Below, in pieces: positions 21,320 through 31,045 of a stretch of DNA of 64,000 bases. Location of the stretch: assembly GCA_951217055.1 (NCBI GenBank), contig OX578283.1:31096260-31160259 (forward strand), in the 5' to 3' direction. How positions within the stretch are numbered: position 1 is the first letter of the stretch; each line of letters opens with the position of its first letter. Position numbers and translations under genes: made by a program. The notes under the pieces were generated by a model that ran no database searches, was not told where the DNA came from, and saw only the letters and a program-made list of their open reading frames with translations. Source of the DNA: Gerris lacustris. Its lineage: Eukaryota; Arthropoda; Insecta; Hemiptera; Gerridae.

Positions 21320-21746
21320 TCTAATTCCAAAAAATTGTAATGTGGTATCAAAGCCCGTGAGACAATGAGTCTGCTTGTGTTCCTAGATTATGAACTGCTG
21401 CCGCTATATCTGAGCGCTTGACCTTATCAACAGACTCTATCCACATAGGGCATTTAAGATTTAGCTTTCTGTAAAAGTGTACAAGCAGAACAAAAACGTC
21501 GGTGTCAACAGAAAAAATCTTGATATTTTTCGTTGCTCACCTTAACAGACAAATAACCTGCAGTACAATTATTTTATATATACAATATATAGAATTTGAA
21601 TCTGAAAACAGACTGTGAGTTTCCAAATCTGGGCAAGGAATTACAACGCCAGAAGTTTGTAATTCAGTTGGGATTGTATCAGTACCAGTAATGACCAACT
21701 TATGTGCAAGAAAATCACTATGTTGTAGTAGTTGCTTGCAAATCAT
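21320..21746 (-). pseudogene. Core of a DTD/TGCDTT-family protein (PIN-nuclease-like), broken
   Basis: Read from 21746 downward, a frame encodes LVITGTDTIPTELQTSGVV and PCPDLETHS. After a TATA-rich break, ATKNIKIFSVDTDVFVLL, an HFYRK stretch, and KRSDIAAAVHNLGTQADSL follow. A small frameshift then leads to TGFDTT...FFGIRKSTAVKV, ending in TAA. D-T-D-V-F-V-L-L followed by T-G-C-D-T-T...F-G-I-G-K-x-T-A is the conserved core of the same uncharacterised invertebrate family that carries the CxC tail. The layout (acidic DTD, then GCD, then a GIGKxTA helix-hairpin-helix-like motif) resembles FEN/XPG-type PIN nucleases; this functional reading is my inference. The family's usual HEEAD motif is not visible here because the break falls there. 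Confidence 0.6.
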
Positions 21747-21764
21747 ATGGTTGTATTTTTATGT

Positions 21765-22380
21765 GTCACGGGCTGTGATACCACTTCAGTGCAAAAGTTC
21801 TCAGATCTAGTATTGAAGTTAACCATTTAGGATGTGTCTAATCTTTAAAGCAAAAGTGTATAACTGAGTGCACAAGCTTCATTACACATTGCTACGGCTA
21901 AAAGAAGGAAGTTTACAACTAGTCAGATGTTCGATACAATGTTAGGTTATCTAAGAAAATTCCTCCTAAAATTAAGATCCTCCCTCCGACAACAGAGGCA
22001 TTTGAACTCCATATCATACGATGCCATTTGGAAGCTTGCACTTGGAACGCAGCAGTATCTTCGTTCCCTCCACCTTTGAATCCAACTGACTGTGGATGGA
22101 CAAAGAATGAAGCAGTACTCTCTTTGGTACCCATTAGACTTCCAAGTAACAAAGGATTGGCACTACTAGAATTGCCGAAAAATTTAAGATGTAGCTGTTC
22201 AAGTGAGAAGCCATGTTTAACTGCAAGGTGCAGTTGTGCACCATGTAGGTCTACTTGTTAAGAATATTATGCGTGCGAAGGCGGCGAATTGTGTGGCAAT
22301 TTGAAGACTCATGACGCTCAATTTAATGACATTGACAGTGAAATGTCCACTTCTGATTTTGAATATCCTATTATCTGATA
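21765..22380 (+). pseudogene. Second, plus-strand copy of the DTD/CxC protein, C-terminal half
   Basis: Reading rightward, VTGCDTTSVQKFSDL occurs near 21766-21815. After a degenerate stretch, one frame from about 21962 runs KILPPTTEAFELHIIRCHLE, W-N-A-A, PPPLNPTDCGW, LPSNKGLALLELPKNL, then RCSCSSEKPCLTARCSC. It passes a TAA at 22259 and continues CEGGELCGN to a TGA near 22378. P-P-T...H..R...W...P..GW followed by the cysteine tail is the known C-terminal order of the family. The reading frame between TGCDTT and LPPTT is shifted. Confidence 0.65.
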
Positions 22381-22896
22381 TGGATTCTGATGTTATCCTT
22401 GTAAAATATTCTGTAATTTTTAATTAAAGTTAAAGAAAAAACACACTTATTATTTATTAATTACTAGCTGGATACCCATGCTACGCTATGGAGTGTGGAT
22501 GGACAAAGAATGAAGAAGCACTCTCTTTGGTACCCATTAGACTTCCAAGTAACAAAGGATTGGCACTACTAGAATTGCCGAAAAATTTAAGATGTAGCTG
22601 TTCAAGTGAGAAGCCATGTTTAACTGCAAGGTGCAGTTGTGCACCATGTAGGTCTACTTGTTAAGAATATTATGCGTGCGAAGGCGGCGAATTGTGTGGC
22701 AATTTGAAGACTCATGACGCTCAATTTAATGACATTGACAGTGAAATGTCCACTTCTGATTTTGAATATCCTATTATCTGATATGGATTCTGATGTTATC
22801 CTTGTAAAATATTCTGTAATTTTTAATTAAAGTTAAAGAAAAAACACACTTATTATTTATTAATTACTAGCTGGATACCCATGCTACGCTATGGAG
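22091..22896 (+). repeat. 403-bp tandem duplication in the right arm
   Basis: TGTGGATGGACAAAGAATGA at 22091 recurs at 22494, and both copies run in parallel through the cysteine tail to GCTACGCTATGGAGTGT. Differences are few (for example AAGCAGTACT versus AAGAAGCACT). The left arm has only one copy, so this duplication is younger than the palindrome, or the left copy was lost. Confidence 0.9.
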
Positions 22897-23317
22897 TGTG
22901 TGCGCTAAAAGTTTATAAACTACCATCAAGAAACATTTAAATTATTTTACTATGCGAGAATATCTAGATTCTTTCCCTCCCACTTATTTCTATACCCCCT
23001 CCTCATTGATAAGATAATTTGCAAATATCATAAATTTACCCCTTCCTAAATCAAAATATGACAAAACTGTACATAACAATAATTACTGTACTCTTAAAGA
23101 GCTTTTCAACGATATTCATTACTTGTACCCCGTACCCTTGTGTACCAAAATTTAAATTTCGAAAATTCATGTAGACAGTAATTTTCCCCTTGCTTTGAAG
23201 GTCAAGTGTTCAAATTTTCATCGAGATCAGACAAAAACTGTAGATTTGTATAAAGAACATACACGCACATATACAAACATATATACACACATACGTTGGC
23301 TTTTATATATATAGATT
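22866..23317 (+). mobile_element. Copy of the 1-1310 repeat family, right arm
   Basis: Starts ACTAGCTGGATACCCATGCT and ends ACGTTGGCTTTTATATATAT, mirroring 20288-20780. It lacks the GCATCATGAAGGGT words that are present in most copies of the cluster at 1-1310. Confidence 0.75.
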
Positions 23318-23639
23318 TTACCCGTTTCAAAACATATTTTATGTGGAAAAACTACCGTTATATTACATAGTATTCACATAATAACTATTTATTAAACTAC
23401 AAATATTTAATTTTGGTCAGCCGAATCCCTTTCATTCGCAATAAAATGCGTGAGTTCAGGTTTTTGGACCCCGTGAACTTTGACCTTCAATATTTAAAGT
23501 TGCCCAAGGGTGCTATTTTGGCACCCCACATATTATGGTTCAGTACATCAAATAGTACTAGAATCAATCATAAAATATTAGTTGTACGCCATTTCAAGGT
23601 CCAAGCCTGTTTTCTCATTTGGCGACCGGACTAAAGCGT

Positions 23640-24853
<1,214 letters not shown>

Positions 24854-25014
24854 ATTAGCCATTTATCAATAACATATAAATATTGTGAGAGGAAAATTAG
24901 GACATTTGTAACTTGGGATATTAGTATTGCATATTTGGTAAACGAAATGCGCAGTTTAGTTTTTTTTAAACAATTTATGTCATTCACATAAATAAAGTTT
25001 GGAAAAAAAATATA

Positions 25015-25046
25015 TATACATACTACATACATATATATATATATAT

Positions 25047-25122
<76 letters not shown>
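25015..25122. repeat. Compound (TA)n/(CA) microsatellite
   Basis: TA repeats with CATACTACATACATA and ACACACATA interruptions at the left. Long pure TA at the right. Confidence 0.9.
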
Positions 25123-25124
<2 letters not shown>

Positions 25125-25789
25125 AAATGAAATAAAAAACAAATTTAATTGAACCCGTTTTAAAAAAAAAAAAAAAATGCAAACAGAATTGATTTAATAA
25201 TAAAAAGCACCATATGCTTAAAAGATAATAATTTGTTTAATATCATTATTTAAAGTTTGCTTTTAGTTTTTAAGTGCAAAATTAAAGATCCAAAGCAATT
25301 TAATTGAAACGAGGTTAATTCATTAATTATCATTTTATTATTTATTATACACATAATGAAATCCAAAATTGATTATTATGTAAATTGCATCTCTGTATGA
25401 AAAGATAAAATTTTATTTAAGTCAAAGTGGCTCCCGGCACCAATATATTGGACCCAAGTTGTGCTCTGGTTTTTAATTTTAGGTCTTAAATTTTGCACCC
25501 ATATTATTAACGATTTTGAATTATCTCCTGTTTTTTTAACATTCTATTAACCATAATAAAATATAAATGGAGATTGTATGTGATATCGTAAAACATTTTA
25601 TTGTAGACTGAAATGGATTTACGAGTACATAATATGGTATACACAAGAAGCTATATTGAAGCTAAATGAGAATAAACAAAATTAGGAAAGCATGGTATTA
25701 GTTTAATTATTTACAAAATAAATATAAAAAAAACCAAATCGTGTATCTGTTTTTCCTTCAACCAATCCAATAGCTTATAGTAAGATATA
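25123..25789. other. AT-rich DNA, nothing recognised
   Basis: An A-run follows the microsatellite at 25160-25178. No gene or repeat family recognised. Confidence 0.4.
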
Positions 25790-25930
25790 GGAGGGTCTAT
25801 GGAGGTAATCTTAAGGAATAATAAAGCTGTCTGTCCATGTAAATTTAAACTTTTTATTAGCTAAATCAGCTTTCAGCCTTCATAAGGCCATCATCAGTGC
25901 CTAAGAACAAACAGTAGGTGATTAACCATA
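25790..25930 (-). mobile_element. Penelope-like fragment with a hammerhead-like hairpin
   Basis: On the minus strand CTGATGA (25897-25891) is followed by a GGCCTT-ATG-AAGGCT hairpin, GAAA (25874-25871), and a second small hairpin GCTGATTTAGC. The block then passes through AATTTACATGGACAGACAG and AATAATTCCTTAAGAT. CTGATGA-stem-GAAA is the conserved core of hammerhead ribozymes, known from the terminal repeats of Penelope-like elements. One extra base follows CTGATGA, and a convincing stem I is not seen, so activity is doubtful. The same order of blocks recurs at 53676-53860. Confidence 0.5.
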
Positions 25931-26259
25931 ATAGCTTATTGTATATATAGTTTTAAATGGTCTTTATTCGGACCACATTGACAATTATTTTACTATTTTT
26001 ATGGTTTTTGTGGGTCAGCCGATTTTAGAGATAAAATAAAGCAGTCTACTTCTCTAGGGATATGATTTTTCCGGATGTGAATATATGTACTAAAAATTCA
26101 TGAAAACGGTTCAGTATTTTAGACTCTTGCACAGTAGGCAGATAAAAGGAAACTAATGTATATTTCAAGAAACTCATATTTGGATTTACAAAAGCCAGTG
26201 TATCACAGTACTCTCTCTCAAGATAGAGTGGTATAGGGCGAGCAAAAGTCAGGGTGCAC

Positions 26260-26772
26260 CAGTGGCGTAGATACGAGGGGGGGGGGGAATATATATATTA
26301 TAAATTATAATAAATAATTATAAGATAGAACCAAGTTAAAATCGTTAGAGTGAAACACTTATCAAGAGTGATAAAATATAAATAAGACAAACTCACAATT
26401 AGACGGAGGTTTTGACAAAGACTAGCGAGAAGGCTAAAGCTAGAGCCAAGCAATATACTACAGTCATCTTGCTTGAATAACAACTCACAACTTAGAAGAA
26501 AATTAATAATTCTCTTATCATAAATATGATCGACGATAATCTTATTATATGGCTTAAAACTAATCTAATAAATTTAATATATACATACATACATAGAGGG
26601 CTCAATTTGAGGCGGAACGGCGTTCCGGGACCTCTCTCTCTCTCTGATAAATAAAAAATAAAATTATATTTCTATTAAGATTTTTTTAAAAATCCTTTGT
26701 TAAAATTTTATTTGTCAGTGAGTGACTACAAATTTGAGAATTGATTTTTTTAATTATATAATTCATTTATAT

Positions 26773-26866
<94 letters not shown>

Positions 26867-26912
26867 GTGTCAGTATATCCCACCCCAAAGACTTTTTCTA
26901 TTTACGCCACTG
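26260..26912. mobile_element. hAT-like element with CAGTGGCGTA termini
   Basis: CAGTGGCGTAGATA at 26260 pairs with TATTTACGCCACTG ending at 26912 (one mismatch). GGGTGCAC (26252-26259) and GGGTGCAA (26913-26920) flank it as an 8-bp duplication with one difference. A run of 13 G follows the left end. The interior has a long TA tract and a GGAACGGCGTTCC palindrome near 26617; no transposase. CAGTGGCGTA termini are common in hAT elements. Confidence 0.8.
26779..26863. repeat. (TA)n microsatellite inside the hAT-like element
   Basis: About 85 bp of pure TA. The 102-codon plus-strand frame here is repeat-derived. Confidence 0.95.
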
Positions 26913-27311
26913 GGGTGCAATGTCTGAATATAATATCAAGAACTTAAGTTTATATGCAATTTTGCACCCTCACTTTTGCTTGACCCTTTACACTTGGCTG
27001 GAGAAATTTTTCGTTATAAGTGTTTATTGATAATAGCACATAGATGCAAACAAGTGGGGACTATGAGAGAAGTTGTCTTAAGACATATCGGATTGATTTT
27101 TATCAAGAAACCAATGTTTATTTTTTCGTCAAAACGGAAAAAAATAAATTACAAAGTACTAATTATAATATAATTACTTCAACTGTGTTACGAATGTATT
27201 TTATGCATTACATTTGAACAAATTGTTTTCTATCCAAAAAATAAATAAAACATATTAATGTTATCTTATTTTCCTCCGAATAAATAAAAAATGTACTGGT
27301 GTTTCAAAAAG

Positions 27312-27315
<4 letters not shown>

Positions 27316-27374
<59 letters not shown>
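27316..27374. repeat. (TA)n microsatellite
   Basis: About 58 bp of pure TA in otherwise unclassified AT-rich DNA. Confidence 0.95.
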
Positions 27375-27375
<1 letters not shown>

Positions 27376-28546
27376 TAGAATAAATACAGAACACATGTTT
27401 ATTGTTTGTTTTAGAAGGAAACGGAAAATAAATACTGGGAGTGAATACACAATAAAATGTTTTTAGTAACGTATCTCCACATTTATTGGAAGAAAAACCG
27501 CCATTGATATACGTATAATAAAAATATAAAAGCTAAAACTAAAATCATATATTCTCATGTGCGCAGTAAATATGGCATATTTCGTAGTAATTAAAACAAA
27601 AATAGATAATACGGACTTTCAGAATAAAATATGAATATGAGAAATTTGAACGAACATTTTATTTCAAATGTTGAAAACTTTTAAGTGTAGTAGGTAAAAG
27701 ATCAACGCACGAAGATGAACGTGATATCCACCTTGAATAATCCTATTTTCAAATTCTCTTAAAAAAATAATGAAAAGAAGTATATTAATTACGAAACAGG
27801 ATTAAAAATCTAACAAATATTGTCTGTGTTGATGCAAATGGAAAACATTGGCACTTGTTATCCGGATAAAATAAAAGAAAAGTTAAGTGGAAAAAATTAG
27901 ACGAAAATTGATTTTGGTTTTTTTTGGTTCTAGGAAGGAAATATAGCCGGGTGGAAGATGAGGAGAAGTTATAATTGCGTTATTAATTTTTAATAACACC
28001 CCTACTTTATGAAAGAGTTTGATAAGACACTAAACTTTCCAATCAACTCGAATTGTTTTTTAAAACATTTCTTTATTTCGCTATTTTCCCCCCTGGTAGA
28101 CAAAATTGAGGGTATAAAATTTTTCTACAAGAAATTCGCGGTTTATTCCGTTTTTTTATTTTTAAACTCCTTTATTCCGTTGTGACCTAATATGGAAAGA
28201 ATAGAGAGTTGGTCAAGATTAATATTTAGAGGTATTAAGTCTTAGGTAGCTATAAAGAAATATTACTGAGCGTTACAATAAAATAATGTGATTCTGTACT
28301 TGTATTATTTTATTTACGCATTATTTAGTACAGAAGAGTTGCGTTATTGAAGTTTATAATCAAAGATGTAAAGAAAGTATCATCACAGTATAATAACCAA
28401 AGCGCTTTTAAGGAAATCACATAGTTAGGAGCTTGAATAGTTAAAATTCCTGGTCAATTTACCTTGATAAAAAGAAATATTCCAAACGTAAAGAAATGAA
28501 TATAAATACTCTTATTATATTATTATACATTTGAATAAGAACTTAC
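27375..28546. other. AT-rich intron-like DNA
   Basis: No gene or repeat family recognised between the TA tract and the minus-strand exon whose donor lies at its right end. Confidence 0.4.
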
Positions 28547-28612
28547 CTCGTATCCTTGCTTCATCATGGATTGCCGTGACCAAGAATACTCTTCTTTTGC
28601 ATGAGGCCCACA
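28547..28612 (-). CDS. Candidate 66-nt internal coding exon
   Basis: Read on the minus strand: acceptor GTTTTGTTTTAG, a 66-nt exon, and donor GAG/GTAAGTTC, a near-consensus pair. The frame starting at the first base is open and encodes CGPHAKEEYSW...MMKQGYE, 22 codons, entering and leaving in phase 0. A second frame is also open here, but it runs into a stop when joined to the 49-nt exon at 11520-11568; the first frame joins cleanly. Composition is much less AT-rich than the flanks, and the place is not in a recognisable repeat. Being exactly 22 codons, it could be skipped without a frame change. The gene is not recognised. Confidence 0.65.
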
Positions 28613-28957
28613 CTAAAACAAAACAAACAAATTCATTGTAACAACAAGAAAATAGTCGGTTATAGTAATAGGACGCAAAGAATCTATTGGGTGATTGGTC
28701 ACATTGGAATTGAAAGTTGCATTGGCAAGGTTGTTTAGACCTGTTTTGATTCACATTAATTTTTTATTCAATATTAAATGTTTGCAGATGATTTAAATTA
28801 ATACGGCGCCATCTGTGAGCAACTTTTAACAAAACAATTTGAATTTCTTCAAAATCGGATGAGAACTTTTAAAAATATAGTCTATCTATATTATTAACAA
28901 AAAGTTTTGTACACAAAAAAGTTCAGTGAGAGTAATATATACTAAACTGTATGTAAG
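28613..28957. other. AT-rich DNA upstream of the minus-strand exon
   Basis: Unclassified sequence with no supported gene; the 79-codon minus-strand frame that enters from here is the alternative frame of the exon. A short GGCGCCATCTGTGAGCAACT patch lies near 28804. Confidence 0.35.
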
Positions 28958-29062
28958 AGAGAGTTGGGAGATACCCCCCCGAGAAGAGGCCGGTAAGGGG
29001 GAGGAGACGGTGCTGAGCGGAATATCAAGGGAACTGTGACGTCATTCCCGAGGCAAGAGGTA
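28958..29062 (+). promoter_or_regulatory. GC-rich island with a CRE palindrome and a donor-like site
   Basis: About 100 bp of GC-rich sequence interrupts the AT background: CCCCCCCGAGAAGAGG, GGTAAGGGGGAGGAGACGG, then TGACGTCA (a perfect cAMP-response element) near 29037, then GAGGCAAGAG/GTAAGCG, a good plus-strand donor. This could be the promoter and first non-coding exon of a transcript. Alternatively it is part of an unrecognised element. No TATA box or open frame supports it further. Confidence 0.25.
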
Positions 29063-29339
29063 AGCGATCCTAGTGGACAAATGTGGTACTTTGATTTGAA
29101 ATCTGTCATTTAATTCCTTAAACTGCTACTAGGTGCAAGTATATTTTTATAATAATTCTAATCGTAGTAAATAGACGTAAAATAATTCTAATTCTAATAC
29201 TCTATACTGGGCATCGGTCGCTTTTCGGGGGTTGACGAGTGAAGCGAGTAGGGGGCAGAGCCCCTAGATATTTATAAAAATAAGTTTGTACGAATGTGGA
29301 ATTTGACAGTTGGTCGTAGAAGGTTAAATTTAATTTGGG

Positions 29340-29590
29340 ACCATCATGGGAGACTCCTCCTATACTATAGTGGGCTAATAATGATAACCTACCATCCAAA
29401 TTTTATTAAAATTGGACAAGTAGTTCTTAAGAAATTGTGGTTCGCAAAAATGTTGACGGACTGACACAAGTCCAAAAATGGTCCCTGATGTTTAAAATGG
29501 ATTTCTGTCAGGGAATTTTGGAATAAGAAGACATTTCCGATACCTTCGGTAAGATCAGAAGAACTAATTAATGCTACCAAAAGTGATAAA
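29340..29590 (-). repeat. Dispersed family B fragment
   Basis: On the minus strand: CTTACCGAAGGTATCGG, GACAGAAATCC, CATCAGGGACCATTTTTGGA and a GTCAGTCCGTC remnant, as at 61100-61270. It continues into TTAAGAACTACTTGTCCAAT and AATTTGGATGG. Confidence 0.7.
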
Positions 29591-30403
29591 TCAAATACGG
29601 CATCAGGCGATAAACAAAGTTTATTAAAAGAAATCGGTCTTAAGTCTACATATTGTATATCTACAACCTACAACCAAGTAAGCTCTGCCTGAACAGTCTA
29701 CATTGCTGAACAACTACGGGTAAGTGAGTTTTTGGACCCCTAGATAAAAATTGAAACTATACTGTATATGTATATATATATAAGACGAAATTTCACATGT
29801 ATTTTTGGTCGTATAATTTCTACTTGAGAAAACCAACTGCTTTGACTCAATTATATTTTGACAACCAATAAGGAACTTAGTTTACAAACTAAAATTATAC
29901 ACTTTCTTCCATAAAATTAACAAATATTAGATGAGGAAGTTGTTAAAAAGACAGCTGTTACAATAACAACAATGATTAACAAATTTTATAGTGACAAAAA
30001 CAAATTAGCTCGTTTAAATCGTTAATCCAATTAAAAAAACCACGAATTAATGTGTAAATTTATTGCATGGAAAAAAACTTCACTTCATTTATTTCATACA
30101 AAACACAGCATAAAATATCTATTTCGTTGTAAGTTTATAAAAAAAATATAATGTTATAAAAAATATAATGTTTAATAAAATTAAAAGTATATTTACTAAA
30201 TATTTTCGATTAATTAAATGCTTCTTTTAAGGACCCCCTATATAAATGCCCCTTTTTAGGATACCCTTATGACAGTTTTTTTTGTAACATCGTGTAATTA
30301 CATCCGGATTTTTTTGTTTCACATTTATTAATGTTTAGTCCAAACATGACAAATTAAGAAGCTATAGCATCTTACTTAATATTATATATTATAATTTATT
30401 TTT
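29591..30403. other. AT-rich DNA, nothing recognised
   Basis: No supported gene or repeat. An AG-bounded 23-nt stretch before GTAAGTGAG at 29716 could pass as a plus-strand micro-exon but has no further support. Confidence 0.4.
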
Positions 30404-31045
30404 ATTAGTATCAATATTTGCAGCAAAAGTAATAATAGGATCTACCTAAACAATGTTTCTATCAAAATTCACGGCAACGGTCATAACAGGATCTACCTAA
30501 ACAATGTTTCTGTTTCTAACAACATTCGCAGCAACGGTCATAACAGGATCCACCTAAACAATGTTTCTAACAATATTGGCTGTGAAGGTCTTAACAGGAT
30601 CCACCTAAACAATGTTTCTAACAATATTGGCTGTGAAGGTCTTAACAGGATCCACCTAAACAATGTTTCTAACAATATTGGCTGTGAAGGTCTTAACAGG
30701 ATCTACCTAATCAATATTTCTAACAATATTGGCTGTGAAGGTCTTAACAGGATATACCTAAACAATATTTCTAACAAAAAAATTGGTTCTCTTGACTGAG
30801 ATTTTGTGGAACCACTTCATAATTATGATTGTTGTGTTACTTTCTACCAACCTATCTAGTCATAATATTCCTAACAATATTCGGCAGAATCATAACAGAA
30901 TCTATCATAACATTCGGTCATAACAGAATCTACCTAAACAATGTTTCTAATAATATTCGTAGCGAAGGTTATAACAGGGTCTACCTAAGCAATGTTTCTA
31001 ACAATATAGTCGCAGCAACGGTCGAAACAGGACGTACCAAAATAT
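30404..31045 (+). repeat. 51-bp minisatellite whose units preserve an open frame
   Basis: Units begin at 30434, 30485, 30542, 30593, 30644, 30695, 30746 and, after a degenerate part, 30922, 30973 and about 31024. The spacing is 51 bp, with one 6-bp insertion. In one plus-strand frame the unit reads NRIHLNNVSNNIGCEGL (17 residues), and the frame is open without an ATG from about 30400 to TGA at 30797. A second open stretch follows in another frame (30829-31047). The central units are nearly identical, and the outer ones diverged, as in a minisatellite that homogenises in the middle. A minus-strand frame is also open through the unit, so coding function is not shown. Confidence 0.85.

Larger units (their letters stand above)
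19968..23632. mobile_element. 3.7-kb palindromic (foldback) element cluster
   Basis: Arms begin AGTCCGGTCGCC at 19968 and end with the reverse complement at 23632. Adding one more T/A pair leaves AAG outside both ends. The outer arms (about 19968-21120 and 22110-23632) are nearly identical over long stretches, with about two differences in 125 bp of the outer part. Each contains, from outside in, an anonymous 315-bp block, a copy of the dispersed element also seen at 1-1310, and a cysteine-rich coding tail. The right arm has an extra 403-bp direct duplication. Inside, older and more diverged inverted pairs remain (21133-21236 with 21539-21648; 21236-21330 with 21780-21872). An assembly artefact is possible for such a structure. 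Confidence 0.8.

Noticed and set aside
26722..27030. 102-codon plus-strand frame
   Set aside because: Runs through the TA tract of a hAT-like element and out over its right end and target duplication.
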